A stretch of 64,000 nucleotides of DNA, from assembly GCA_964604675.1 (NCBI GenBank), contig CAZSAT010000008.1, forward strand, positions 36,983 to 100,982, given 5' to 3'. The notes beneath the pieces were generated by a model. The model was not told where the DNA came from and did no database searches. It worked only from the letters and a program-made list of their open reading frames with translations. Positions 18,082-27,279 of the stretch are shown here, in pieces. Made by a program: the position numbers and the translations under genes. Each line of letters starts with the position of its first letter. Positions within the stretch are counted from its first letter, which is position 1. This stretch comes from CAZSAT01 sp964604675. Its GTDB lineage: Bacteria; Myxococcota_A; UBA796; CAJQPC01.

Positions 18082-18885
18082 ATGCTGACCGAGGTGCGAG
18101 GGACCCGGCTCTGGGTCGAGGACAGCGGCGGTGAGGCCCCCATCATCGCGTTCAGCCACGGCCTGCTCTGGAGCGCGAAGATGTTCGACGTCCAACGAGC
18201 GGGCCTGGCCTCCGATCACCGCATCGTCGCCTGGGACCATCGGGGCCAGGGCCGGAGCGAGGACGTTGCGGGGCGTACGGTGCCCATCGAGGACAACTAC
18301 CAGGACGCCGTCACGCTGCTCGAGCACCTGGGGCGTCCCGTGCACTTCGTGGGCTTGTCGATGGGCGGCTTCGTGGGGCTGCGTCTGGCTGCGCGTCGGC
18401 CCGATCTGGTGCGATCGCTCGTGCTCATGTGCACCGCTGCGGATCCGGAGCCGGTGCAGAACCACCGGAAGTACCGCGCAATGGGCCTTGTCGCCCGACT
18501 GTTCGGCGTGCGCGCGGTCGCGTCGCGCGTGATGCCCATCCTGTTCGGGCAGGACTTCCTCGACGACCCGGAGCACGCCGAGGAGCGTGCGCGGTGGCGG
18601 CGCGAGCTGGTGGGCAACCGCCGAAGCATCGTGAAGGCGGTGCTGGGCGTGGTGGAGCGGGAGGGCGTGGAGGGAGATCTCGCCGCCATCCGCTGCCCCA
18701 CCCTGCTGCTGGCGGGCGAAGACGATCGGGCGATCGCCCGGCATCGGATGGAGGCGCTCCGTGCGGGGATCGAGGGAGCCGAGCTTCAGGTGGTGCCTCG
18801 GGCCGGCCACTCCCTCAGCGTGGAGCAGGGGTCGGTGGCCTTGGAGCACATGAGGCGCTTCTACGCGGGTCTCCTGGAGACCTGA
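18082..18885 (+). CDS. Alpha/beta hydrolase
   Basis: A 267-residue cytoplasmic alpha/beta-hydrolase-fold enzyme. Seen: the oxyanion segment SHGLLWS, the strand ending WDHRGQGRS, the nucleophile elbow GLSMGG with Ser93, the acid in LLAGEDDRA and catalytic His in AGHSLSVEQ. It starts one base after the mscS-type stop, so the two are probably co-transcribed. The pattern matches lactonase/esterase members of the 3-oxoadipate enol-lactonase group, but no aromatic-degradation gene lies nearby and the substrate is unknown. Confidence 0.85.
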   Translation: MLTEVRGTRLWVEDSGGEAPIIAFSHGLLWSAKMFDVQRAGLASDHRIVAWDHRGQGRSEDVAGRTVPIEDNYQDAVTLLEHLGRPVHFVGLSMGGFVGLRLAARRPDLVRSLVLMCTAADPEPVQNHRKYRAMGLVARLFGVRAVASRVMPILFGQDFLDDPEHAEERARWRRELVGNRRSIVKAVLGVVEREGVEGDLAAIRCPTLLLAGEDDRAIARHRMEALRAGIEGAELQVVPRAGHSLSVEQGSVALEHMRRFYAGLLET

Positions 18886-18890
18886 CCCGG

Positions 18891-21365
18891 CTAGTCTCCG
18901 GTGTAGCCCAGGGCGCGCAGCGCGGCGGCGACCTCGGGGTCGAAGCCCTCCACCGCTTCGCCGACCGGGGTGGGCGCGATCCCGTAGGTGAGGGTGAGGC
19001 TTCGGCCGCCGGCTCGGCCGCGGAGGAGGGTGTGGCGTTGTCCGTCGGGCTCGGCATTCAGCTCAGCGCTCGGCGTCAGGGTCACGGTCTGGCGCCCGCT
19101 CACCGCCTCGATCACCAGGCCGTGGAAGTCCGCTGGGTCGCCCTGGGGCACCAGGTAGACCTCGCGGCTGCCCACCCAGCCCTTGTGGAAGGTGACGGTC
19201 ACGCTCCTGCGTTCGGCGTCGAACTCCGCGGTCATCTTGCTCTTGAGCAAGGGGTCGTTGCCCAGGAACGCGCCGGCCAGTCCGTCGGGGTGCGTGATCG
19301 TGAGCACGAGATCCTGCTTGGGCGAGGAGCTCAGGCGACCGCCGTCGAGCCGCCAAGCCAGGTGGGTCTCGACGTCCATCGCGTCGCCGAACGCCACGCG
19401 AAGCTCGGGGAGGTTCGGCGTCTTCGAGGCGCGTACCTCGCCGGGGTCGGCCGCGACGTCGAAGACCTGCTCTTCACCGAGGTGGGTGGTCCACTTGGTG
19501 TCGCCCGAGAGCACCCCCCAGCGCTCACGCCCATAGAGGGGGCGGCCGAAGGCCAGATCGCGGTCCGCCAGCGCGCTGAGCTCGGCTGCTTCGCCGCGCA
19601 TGGCTCCGATCAGCGATCGCCCCGTGGTGCCTTCCGTGCTGATGCCCAGGGCCTCGTAGAAGGTGGGCGCCACGTCGAGCAGCGACGCGTTCTCGGAGAC
19701 CCGCCCGCCGGCGACGCCGGGGACCTTCACGATCAGGGGGACCCGGAGCAGCTCGTCGTAGAGGGTGTGGCCGTGCTCGAAGTCGTCGTGGTCCCAGAAC
19801 TCCTCGCCGTGATCCGCGAACAGCACCACGGGCACGTCGTCGCCGAGGTCCTCGAGCAGGTCGGCGATCTGGTCGTCGAGGTAGGCCAGGTTCTGATCGT
19901 AGCGATCGATCAGCCACTGGCGCACGCCTTCCTGGTCCTTGCGGGCGGCCTTCAGGATGCTGTTGCGCAGGGCGCGGTCGCTCAGGCCGGCGGGCGGCTT
20001 CAGCGCGGCCCACTTCGTGCGGTAGGTGAGCGGTTCGGTGTAGGGCAGGTGCATGTCCATGACGTGCAGCATCACCACGGCATCGCGGTCGTCGTGGCGA
20101 TCGAGGAAGTCCTCGAGCCGCTCGATCTGCTTCTCGGCCACCGGCCAGTTCACGCAGCTGTGCTCGGTCCAGCCGTCGGCCATCTCGAAGTTCGACGACA
20201 GGTAGATGTTGCCCACGAACGCGCCAGTGGCCCAGCCCTGGGCGGCCAGCCGCTGGGGCAGCGTCTGATCCTCGCGCCAGAGCTCGGGTTGGCGGCCCGA
20301 GAGCGCGGTCCGGGTGCTCGGGAGGGTCCATGGAGCGACGCTGCGGGCGTTCTCGAAGACCACCGCATCCTGCGCCCAGGCGTCCAGACGGGGAGTGGTC
20401 GCGCGCTCGTAGCCGTAGCTGGACAGGTGGTCGGGCCGCAGCGTGTCGATGAAGACCAGCACGGCCCGCCGCGGATCGGAGACGGGGGTGTAGACGGTGG
20501 GCTCCGCCAGGAACACGTAGTCGAGCTGATCGTCTGGTCCGGGGTCGGTGCGGAGCGCGATCACCACCTTCTGGCCCGCCCACGCGGACAGGTCGAGCTT
20601 CCACGGTGTCCAGTCGCGCTCGGTGATCGTCCACTGCCCAGCGGACTCCCCGTCGATCTCGACGTGCAGGGTGGCGCCGTCACTGGCGATCCCCTCGGCC
20701 TGCTCGGGGGGGAGCAGCACGCCCTCGGTGGAGAAGACACCGTTGGGCGGCACGGTGATCTGCCAGGCGGCCACCGCAGGGGCGGGGAGGAAGGCGCCGA
20801 AGCGGGTGTGCTCGTCGAGCTGCAGGCTGCGGAAGGCGAAGTCGTTGGGCTCCAGCCCCGAGGTGGCCAGGTTCAGCGCATCCTCGCGCTGGCGCCCCTT
20901 GGTCGAGCTGAGCTCGTACATCGACGCATCGGGACGGCCGTCGTCGGCCGATCGCCGGATCTGGAGCGTCTGGGCCGTGTAGTCCCAGCTACCGTCGCGG
21001 AGGTCTCCGGCCGTGCCGTTGGCGAAGGGCATGCGGCGCTTGCCCATCCGGACGGCCATGCCCGGCTGCGCCGACGAGAAGAACAGGGCCCGTGGGCGGA
21101 TCGGGAGAGGCGCCTCCCAGGTGCTCACCCCCTTCTTGGTCCGCGCGAGCTCGAAGGGCCCGACCACGGGCACCCAGTCGGGGGCCGGCGAGCCATGCGG
21201 ACGGCTGCTCTCGGGGAGCTCGAGCGTCACGAGATCGTCGAGGTTCCGTGCGAGAGCGATCGCCGGAGGTGCCTCGCCGGTCGTCAGGGGATCGACAAGG
21301 GGCCCGTCGCCCCAGCCTTCGACGAGGCTGCAGGCGACGAGCCCCCATGCGAACAGGGTGTTCAA
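18891..21365 (-). CDS. Lipoprotein of the sulfatase/alkaline-phosphatase superfamily with Thr at the nucleophile site
   Basis: An 824-residue putative lipoprotein (lipobox VAC, Cys12). Residues 20-300 form a beta-rich N-terminal region. The sulfatase-fold catalytic domain follows (about 305-600) with metal-binding FIDTLRPDH, then FADHGEEFWDHDDFEHGH and VPLIVKVPG. The residue that would be the FGly Cys/Ser is Thr347 (T-L-P-S-T-R), so classical sulfatase chemistry is unlikely. Thr nucleophiles occur in phosphodiesterase and phosphotransferase relatives such as LtaS. A 200-residue C-terminal domain is unassigned. It is the last gene of a three-gene minus-strand set with the matrixin-like protease. 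Confidence 0.82.
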   Translation of the reverse strand: MNTLFAWGLVACSLVEGWGDGPLVDPLTTGEAPPAIALARNLDDLVTLELPESSRPHGSPAPDWVPVVGPFELARTKKGVSTWEAPLPIRPRALFFSSAQPGMAVRMGKRRMPFANGTAGDLRDGSWDYTAQTLQIRRSADDGRPDASMYELSSTKGRQREDALNLATSGLEPNDFAFRSLQLDEHTRFGAFLPAPAVAAWQITVPPNGVFSTEGVLLPPEQAEGIASDGATLHVEIDGESAGQWTITERDWTPWKLDLSAWAGQKVVIALRTDPGPDDQLDYVFLAEPTVYTPVSDPRRAVLVFIDTLRPDHLSSYGYERATTPRLDAWAQDAVVFENARSVAPWTLPSTRTALSGRQPELWREDQTLPQRLAAQGWATGAFVGNIYLSSNFEMADGWTEHSCVNWPVAEKQIERLEDFLDRHDDRDAVVMLHVMDMHLPYTEPLTYRTKWAALKPPAGLSDRALRNSILKAARKDQEGVRQWLIDRYDQNLAYLDDQIADLLEDLGDDVPVVLFADHGEEFWDHDDFEHGHTLYDELLRVPLIVKVPGVAGGRVSENASLLDVAPTFYEALGISTEGTTGRSLIGAMRGEAAELSALADRDLAFGRPLYGRERWGVLSGDTKWTTHLGEEQVFDVAADPGEVRASKTPNLPELRVAFGDAMDVETHLAWRLDGGRLSSSPKQDLVLTITHPDGLAGAFLGNDPLLKSKMTAEFDAERRSVTVTFHKGWVGSREVYLVPQGDPADFHGLVIEAVSGRQTVTLTPSAELNAEPDGQRHTLLRGRAGGRSLTLTYGIAPTPVGEAVEGFDPEVAAALRALGYTGD

Positions 21366-21374
21366 GGTGCCGCT

Positions 21375-22754
21375 TCAGCGGCGGCGGCGAACCACGGCGC
21401 CCAGGCCGAGCAGCAGGCCGGCCATGCCGAAGCCGCCCACGGGGACCGTGGAGCAACCGCCGGTGGTCTCGGTGACGGTGACGGCGAGCTCGGCGGCGCC
21501 ACCGCCGGCCGGGCCTTCCACCTCCAGGAGGATCGTGTAGTCGCCGGCCTCGGCGAACTCGATCTTGGGCGACCAGGCGCCGACGCGATCGATCTCGGTG
21601 CCGTTCTGCACGATCACCCAGGTGACCGCGTCGATGCAGCCGTAGGTGGTGACGTCGGTGAGGTTCACCATCTGCCACTGCAGGCCCGCGAGCGGCTCCG
21701 CCGAGAACTGCGGCTCCGGCGCAGTGCACACGAGCACGCTGGCCAGGTTCGACCAGCTGCTGGTGAACTCGCCGCACGCTTCGGTGGAACCGGAGACCTT
21801 GGCGCTCGGGGTGAACTGGCCCTGGCTCTCGTAGGTGTAGGGCGGGGCGAGATCGTCGGGAGCGGTGGCCGTGAACTCCTGGCCGTCGCCGTAGCGCCAG
21901 AACACCGACGTGATGTCCACGGTGTCTTCCGCCTCGAGGTCGAACTCGACATCCAAGGGCGCGGCGCCGAAGGCGCTGGACGGGGTCTGGGTCACGCCGA
22001 CGTAGGCGCCGTACAGCGACTCGAAGTTCGACATGTCCTCGCTGTTGAGCGAGTTCGACCCGATGTCGCAGTTGTCGGCCGACCAGTACATGGTGGCTTC
22101 GAGGTGCGAGGTGTCGAGGCAGATGTCTTCCTGCTCGCAGGTGTGCGCCATGCCCCAGAGGTGACCGACCTCGTGGGTGGCGACCGCCTCGATGCTGTGG
22201 CCACCGGAGCAGTTGCCGGCCGCGATGTCCTCGGTGGTCTCCCAGGAGATGTTGTCGTTGAAGACGATGTCGGAGTCCTGCGCCTGCACGTAGGTCTCGT
22301 CGCCCAGGGTCTTCACGACCGTGGAGGAGGGGATCGTGTAGGTGACGCCGAGGGTTCCGGTGCCGACGGTGTCGGCCGGGTCGTCCCAGTAGACCTTGCG
22401 GATGTAGTCGAAGTTGGCGCCTTCGTTGCCCGCGTCGAGGCCGTTGTAGGTGAACTCGATGTCGGAGCACTCGGCATCGTCGTACCGGACCCACTCGTCG
22501 CCGAGGATCTCGTCGCAGTAGGGGATCCACTTCCAGTTGCAGTAGCTCTTGATCACGACCTCTTCCTGGTAGAGGAGGCCGTTGTCGGGGTTCACCGAGT
22601 TGGGAAGGGAGTCTTCCTGGTACTCCTGCATCCACCAGTCGAGCGGGTAGTCGTCTTCAGGCGACCAGGCCCAGCCGGTGTGGTGGAAGCCGTCGTCCGC
22701 GAGAGCGGCGACGGGGAGCGTGAGTGCGACGAGGAGGAAGGGCAGGCGGCGCAT
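21375..22754 (-). CDS. Secreted matrixin-like zinc metalloprotease with PKD-like domain and Cys-TM-Arg tail
   Basis: A 459-residue exported protease. A signal peptide (ALAD, about residue 19) is followed by a catalytic domain holding the metzincin motif HEVGHLWGMAH (H194, E195, H198, H204) and a Met-turn candidate TMYW further on. A PKD-like beta domain spans about 255-330 (FWRYGDGQEF) and a second beta domain about 340-430. The C-terminus reads GGC434, a glycine-rich hydrophobic segment and RRRR. That is the layout of MYXO-CTERM-like sorting tails. It starts 3 bases after the upstream gene's stop. It probably cleaves proteins at or outside the cell surface. Confidence 0.88.
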   Translation of the reverse strand: MRRLPFLLVALTLPVAALADDGFHHTGWAWSPEDDYPLDWWMQEYQEDSLPNSVNPDNGLLYQEEVVIKSYCNWKWIPYCDEILGDEWVRYDDAECSDIEFTYNGLDAGNEGANFDYIRKVYWDDPADTVGTGTLGVTYTIPSSTVVKTLGDETYVQAQDSDIVFNDNISWETTEDIAAGNCSGGHSIEAVATHEVGHLWGMAHTCEQEDICLDTSHLEATMYWSADNCDIGSNSLNSEDMSNFESLYGAYVGVTQTPSSAFGAAPLDVEFDLEAEDTVDITSVFWRYGDGQEFTATAPDDLAPPYTYESQGQFTPSAKVSGSTEACGEFTSSWSNLASVLVCTAPEPQFSAEPLAGLQWQMVNLTDVTTYGCIDAVTWVIVQNGTEIDRVGAWSPKIEFAEAGDYTILLEVEGPAGGGAAELAVTVTETTGGCSTVPVGGFGMAGLLLGLGAVVRRRR

Positions 22755-22757
22755 GGC

Positions 22758-23387
22758 TCACTTCACCCCGATCTGGAGGTGGTTGATGCTTCGGAGCTTG
22801 TCCGGATCGGCACCCGGAATGGGCAGGCCGTCCCACCCGGCGGCGAGGTGCGCGTCCACGTCGTGACGGAAGTCGGCGACGTGCGTGCGTTCCGACGCTT
22901 CGGGGTGCGGGATGAAGCGGTGGTCGTAGGCGAGCTCGGGAGGCGGTGCGTAGCGCACGAGCATCTCGGTGGCGGTGTCGGGGTCCATCCGGACCGTGTA
23001 CTTGCCCTGGAACATCCCGACCGGCTGGAGCAGGTCGGCGGTGGTCTCGAGGAACAGGACCGTCTCTTCACCGACGCTGAAGCGCGCGACGCTTCGGACG
23101 ATGGAGAACTCGCTGCCGAGGTAGCCGCCCGGCTGGGAGATCACGACGTGGCTGAGCGTTTCGCCCTTCCAGGTCTGCGCGATCTCCACCTGGGCGTGGG
23201 TCCAGATGTAGCCGCGGTCGTCCTTCTCGGACCAGACCTCGGTGATCGTGCCGCGCACGACCAGGTCGGACGCGTCGGTCATCTGATCGACGGTGAGCGG
23301 GACGAGCACCGTGGCTTCGGCGGTCGGCGTCGCCACGGCGAGGCCGAGCGCGAGCCCGAGGGTCGTCATCCAGCGGGAAAGGGACAT
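22758..23387 (-). CDS. Secreted protein of unknown function upstream of the metalloprotease
   Basis: A 209-residue exported protein with a signal peptide (about residues 1-26, TAEATV). The mature part is beta-rich, with VLVPLTVDQMTDASDLVVRG, a THAQVEIAQTWKG strand and GGYLGSEFSIV. It looks like a single compact domain. It is first in a tight operon with the matrixin-like protease and the sulfatase-fold lipoprotein, so an accessory or inhibitor role is possible, but that is only inference from position. The ATG at 23387 was chosen because it starts the signal peptide directly; an upstream ATG adds a non-signal leader. Confidence 0.75.
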   Translation of the reverse strand: MSLSRWMTTLGLALGLAVATPTAEATVLVPLTVDQMTDASDLVVRGTITEVWSEKDDRGYIWTHAQVEIAQTWKGETLSHVVISQPGGYLGSEFSIVRSVARFSVGEETVLFLETTADLLQPVGMFQGKYTVRMDPDTATEMLVRYAPPPELAYDHRFIPHPEASERTHVADFRHDVDAHLAAGWDGLPIPGADPDKLRSINHLQIGVK

Positions 23388-23539
23388 CGTGTTCTGCCCT
23401 CTTGGTGCTAGGGAGTCGGCGCGGAGGCCAGGCAAAGGACGGGGGAAGATAGTCAGCGCCGCCTCATAGCGTCAAGGAGGCGGCTTGGCTTGTGCCGCGA
23501 GACAACTCGTGCATCCGGCGCGGACCTCCGCTCGTCGGG

Positions 23540-23568
23540 TTGACGCCCGAGGGCCCATCGCGTATTCC
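23540..23568 (+). promoter_or_regulatory. Putative sigma70-type promoter for the TonB receptor operon
   Basis: TTGACG (23540-23545), a 17-base spacer and TATTCC (23563-23568) lie 85 bases before the receptor start in a 266-base divergent intergenic region. The -35 box is near consensus and the -10 box matches in its first three bases. Transcription would begin near 23575, giving a leader of about 80 bases that contains the stem-loop at 23581-23611. Confidence 0.4.
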
Positions 23569-23580
23569 ATAGCGACTTTG

Positions 23581-23611
23581 GCCGGACCCCCTTTCGGGGG
23601 TTAAGCCCGGC
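23581..23611 (+). other. Two-tier stem-loop in the leader of the TonB receptor gene
   Basis: The outer stem GCCGG/CCGGC (23581-23585 with 23607-23611) encloses CCCCC-TTTC-GGGGG (23587-23600). It sits between the predicted transcription start and the receptor ATG at 23654. It does not match a riboswitch consensus that I know. It could act as a leader attenuator, an mRNA-stabilising structure or a leftover terminator. Confidence 0.45.
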
Positions 23612-23653
23612 TGCCCTTGGCCGCTCCGTCCCCCGTCCCATGAGGATGGCCGA

Positions 23654-26389
23654 ATGACTCGCCTCCGCAAGCTGCTGCGAACCCTGCTGTTCGTGCTCGC
23701 TCCTGCGCTTCTCCTGACCGGCTCGACGGCGTTCGCCCAGTCCATCACCACCGGCACCATCAAGGGGTCGACGGTGGACGAGGGCGGGCTCCCGATCCCC
23801 GGCGTCGTGCTCACCCTCAGCTCCGACTCGATGATCGGTGGATCGCAGCAGCGCACCACGGATCAGAACGGCCGGTTCATCTTCGCCCAGCTGCAGCCCG
23901 GTCTCTACGAGCTGCGCGCGGAGAAGGCCGGCTTCGCCACGCTTCGGAAGCCGAACCTCCAGGTGCTCATCGGTCGCAGCGTCACGCTGCCGATCGAGAT
24001 GAAGCTCGCCGGGGAGGGAGAGGAGATCATCGTCGAGGACACCCGTCCCACGATCGACACCGAGCAGACCTCGCGCGGGGAGGTCATGTCGAAGGAGTTC
24101 CTCAGCAAGGTGCCGACCGGCCGCTCCTACCAGGATGCGGTCTCGAGCGCGGCGGGTGTCACCGGCGGAGCCAACCCCAACGTGGGTGGCGCCGCCAGCG
24201 ACGAGAACACCTACATGATCGACGGTGTGGACATCACCGACCCGGTCACCGGTACCTTCTCGCTCAACTTCAACTTCGACGCCATCGAGCAGCTCGAGGT
24301 CCTCACGGGCGCCTTCGACCCGGAGTACCCGCAGAACCTCGGCGGCATCATCAACATCGTGACCGAGACCGGTGGAAACCAGCTCGAGTTCGACACCAGC
24401 GTGTACTACAACAACGCCGACTGGTCGCCGGTGTTGGACGCCCGCTTCGCCGCGGATGGTCTGGAGATCGCGCCCACCGGCTTCGACTCCACCTACGCCG
24501 GCTACGAGCTCAACGCGAAGATCTCCGGTCCGATCGTGCGCGACCGCGTCTGGTTCATCATCAGCTACTCGCAGCGCCGCACGCTCATCTCGAACGTCGG
24601 CATCGACCTCCCGCGCGACTACGAAGGCCACTACGTGTTGGCCAAGGTCACCGCGCAGCCGAACTCCGCGCACCGCTTCACGGTGCTGTTCCAGTCGAAC
24701 CCGACCAGCATCGACAACCTCGATCAGTCCGACCGCTACGTGAAGCCCGAGGCCCAGTACCGCCAGGCGCAGGGCGGCTTCGTGTCGTCGGTGCAGTGGG
24801 ACTGGTTCATCAACCCGGAGACGATCGCCGAGAACCGCATCCAGGTTCAGAAGATCTTCATCGATGTCACCGGCGTCCCCTGTACGCACGACCTCGAGCT
24901 GGGCTACCACCCCTGCCAGCCGGGTGAGGAAGAGAACAGCCTCGACTTCACCACCCCCGGTCGCACCGGCCTCTACGGCGCCTTCGACCAGGACAACTAC
25001 GGCTTCTTCTACTTTGACGACCGCTGGCGGCTGAACGTCGACAGCAAGTGGTCGCTGCTGCAGCGCGAGTTCTGGGGCAGCCACGACCTCAAGACCGGCA
25101 TCACGTTCAACTACGTGTACTGGGACCAGGTCGTCGGCTACAACGGCAACCTGATCTTCTACGATCTGAACGCCACCAGCGACCCCGACACCTACTCCAA
25201 CTACTACTGGATCGAGACCTCGACCCCGTACAACCTGGTGCAGGACGGCCTGAGCGGCGGAGCCTTCGTCCAGGATGTCTGGAAGCCGATCGACAACCTG
25301 ACCTTCCGCTACGGCGTTCGCTACGACCACGCCTACCTGGTCAACGACACCGGCGACACCACGATCAGCATGGGCACCTTCGGCCCGCGCTTCTACACCG
25401 CGTGGGACCCCTTCGGTGATGAGAAGACCAAGATCTCCGGCGGTTACGGGCGCTTCAACAGCCTCGGCAACATGGGGGTCATCAGCTACCTCTCGCAGTC
25501 GGGCCTGGGCCAGAAGCTCTACGTCGGCGAGTACTTCGGGGAGTTCACCTCCGACCCGGGCGCGTCCTACTTCGTGATCGACAACGAGAACAACTTCTCG
25601 GCGCACGACACGCTCACCGCGCCGCACTCCGACGAGTTCGTGATCGGCGGCGAGCGCGAGATCGTGCAGGACGTGGCGTTCGTCTCGAACTTCACGGCCA
25701 AGTTCACCCGCAACGTGTGGGAGTTCGACGAGACCAACCGCATCTGGGACCAGGACGGCTACAACACCGTCGGGCAGTCGAACGGCGACTACGAAGACCT
25801 GTGGCGGCTCCGCACGCCCACGGTCGCCCGCCGCGACTACTACCAGACCGACATCGGCCTGCGGAAGAACTGGGCCGATCGCTGGCTGCTCCGGGCGATC
25901 TACTCCTACGTGGTCAGCCGCGGCACGGTGCTCAACTCCCAGTCGGGCAACCTGTCCATCCCGCCGCAGCTCGAGTACAGCTACGGAAACCTGGGCACGG
26001 ACGTGCGGCACCAGTTCAAGGGCGCCTTCGCCTGGGACCTGCCGAACGATCCCTGGACCACCAACGTCGGTATGCAGATCGAGTACTTCTCGGGGTACCC
26101 GGTCAGCCGCTACTACTACACGGCTGGATTCGGCAGCGCCTACATGCTGAAGCAGCCCCTCGGCACCTACGCTCGGACCGAGCCTGTTTACTACCTGGAC
26201 TTCCAGATCTCGCAGGACTTCGACGTGCGCAAGGGTGAGCTGTCGGCCATTCTCATCCTCGAGAACGTGCTCAACAGCCACCAGCCCGACTACGTCAGCG
26301 GCTACTACGTGTGGTACCAGAACCGCTGGGTCATCTACGACCGCCAGAACCCGCTCGGGTTCAACATCGGCGTAAGCTACAAGTTCTAG
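23654..26389 (+). CDS. Oar-like TonB-dependent outer-membrane receptor with carboxypeptidase-regulatory domain
   Basis: A 911-residue outer-membrane protein. A signal peptide (AFAQ, about residue 29) precedes a CarboxypepD-regulatory beta-sandwich (about 33-115, GTIKGSTVDEGGLPIPGV). The plug domain follows (about 125-240, with MIDGVDITDP and GGIINIVTETGG), then a long barrel ending in the aromatic C-terminus SYKF. This is the architecture of Oar/SusC-like receptors in Myxococcota and Bacteroidota, which import or secrete large substrates. Two lipoprotein genes follow closely and probably encode surface or periplasmic partners. GAGG is 8 bases before the ATG. The substrate is unknown. Confidence 0.92.
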   Translation: MTRLRKLLRTLLFVLAPALLLTGSTAFAQSITTGTIKGSTVDEGGLPIPGVVLTLSSDSMIGGSQQRTTDQNGRFIFAQLQPGLYELRAEKAGFATLRKPNLQVLIGRSVTLPIEMKLAGEGEEIIVEDTRPTIDTEQTSRGEVMSKEFLSKVPTGRSYQDAVSSAAGVTGGANPNVGGAASDENTYMIDGVDITDPVTGTFSLNFNFDAIEQLEVLTGAFDPEYPQNLGGIINIVTETGGNQLEFDTSVYYNNADWSPVLDARFAADGLEIAPTGFDSTYAGYELNAKISGPIVRDRVWFIISYSQRRTLISNVGIDLPRDYEGHYVLAKVTAQPNSAHRFTVLFQSNPTSIDNLDQSDRYVKPEAQYRQAQGGFVSSVQWDWFINPETIAENRIQVQKIFIDVTGVPCTHDLELGYHPCQPGEEENSLDFTTPGRTGLYGAFDQDNYGFFYFDDRWRLNVDSKWSLLQREFWGSHDLKTGITFNYVYWDQVVGYNGNLIFYDLNATSDPDTYSNYYWIETSTPYNLVQDGLSGGAFVQDVWKPIDNLTFRYGVRYDHAYLVNDTGDTTISMGTFGPRFYTAWDPFGDEKTKISGGYGRFNSLGNMGVISYLSQSGLGQKLYVGEYFGEFTSDPGASYFVIDNENNFSAHDTLTAPHSDEFVIGGEREIVQDVAFVSNFTAKFTRNVWEFDETNRIWDQDGYNTVGQSNGDYEDLWRLRTPTVARRDYYQTDIGLRKNWADRWLLRAIYSYVVSRGTVLNSQSGNLSIPPQLEYSYGNLGTDVRHQFKGAFAWDLPNDPWTTNVGMQIEYFSGYPVSRYYYTAGFGSAYMLKQPLGTYARTEPVYYLDFQISQDFDVRKGELSAILILENVLNSHQPDYVSGYYVWYQNRWVIYDRQNPLGFNIGVSYKF

Positions 26390-26401
26390 GAGTCGCGGAC
26401 C

Positions 26402-27277
26402 ATGCTCACCCCGCTCATGGTGTTGGCTGCTGGCTGCACCTTCGAAGAGAACCTCCCCGAGGTCGACATCACCGGTACCGTCGTGGTTCCGCGTGCTGCG
26501 GCCACGCGCACCCTGGCCGATGGTTCGGAGGTCGTTGACTCCCGCGCGATCGGACCCGTCTGGCTGGGTATCTACCCGGCCATCGAAGACGCAGGGCTGC
26601 TGTTCGACTACCCGCACCCCGAGATGGGGCCGGTGTACCAGGACGGCGTGCGCGGCAACGCCTACCCCTACGGGGGTGGCTCGGTCGGTCGCTTCGACTA
26701 CGCCTGCTTCCAGTCGCTCAAGTGCAAGATCGTCACCGGTCGGTTCACCGACTTCGACGACATCCTGGACTACTTCTCGGACGTGGTCCAGTCGCCGGTC
26801 ATCGACAGCTACGGCGCCGAGGTGGAGTCGGCGGAGTACTTCCGCAACTACTGCTACGACCTGTTCGAGTACACCGCCGACTACGAGCTGAGCTTCTTGA
26901 GCGGCTTCGACGACGACGGCAACGCGCTGACGCACTTCGTCGAGAACGCCGACGGGGACTTCGAAGCCACCTTCGACGTGTACCACACGCCCATGCGCGC
27001 GGGCATGGAGCTCTGGGGTTGGGTCGACGTGCCGAGCGAGCTGCACACCTTCTCGACCTGCGACGAGAGCGACGGCCAGTACGGCGGTGAGTACAACGAG
27101 GACAACTCGTACTACGGCACCAACCAGTACGACCTGCTCAACTTCCCGAGCCTCTACATCGCCGCCGGCGACTTCGTGTCGACCACGCCGCACGTCTTCC
27201 AGTCCGAGACGTCCCAGGACTTCCGCGACAACCCGGAAGAGCCGACCTTGAACCTCGACTTCCTCGTGGAGGAGTGA
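26402..27277 (+). CDS. Putative lipoprotein, receptor-linked
   Basis: A 291-residue protein with a very short lipoprotein signal (LAAGC, Cys12). The mature chain is acidic and aromatic, with many Asp and Tyr (for example ILDYFSDVVQSPVIDSYG and EYNEDNSYYGTNQYDL), and has four further cysteines. It starts 12 bases after the receptor stop with GGAG in the gap. Like SusD-type partners it may assist the receptor, but its sequence does not resemble SusD. Family not recognised. Confidence 0.75.
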   Translation: MLTPLMVLAAGCTFEENLPEVDITGTVVVPRAAATRTLADGSEVVDSRAIGPVWLGIYPAIEDAGLLFDYPHPEMGPVYQDGVRGNAYPYGGGSVGRFDYACFQSLKCKIVTGRFTDFDDILDYFSDVVQSPVIDSYGAEVESAEYFRNYCYDLFEYTADYELSFLSGFDDDGNALTHFVENADGDFEATFDVYHTPMRAGMELWGWVDVPSELHTFSTCDESDGQYGGEYNEDNSYYGTNQYDLLNFPSLYIAAGDFVSTTPHVFQSETSQDFRDNPEEPTLNLDFLVEE

Positions 27278-27279
27278 GC

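Noticed and set aside
18429..23411. A very long plus-strand open frame (1660 codons) opposite the sulfatase, matrixin and secreted-protein genes
   Set aside because: It is the shadow of three well-supported minus-strand genes. High-GC codon use leaves the opposite strand free of stops, the translation is rich in Arg, Gly, His and Val without domains, and no start signal is seen.
23453..27193. A 1246-codon minus-strand open frame opposite the TonB receptor
   Set aside because: Low-complexity Val/Arg/Glu-rich sequence without motifs. The receptor on the other strand has complete domain structure, so this is a codon-bias artefact.
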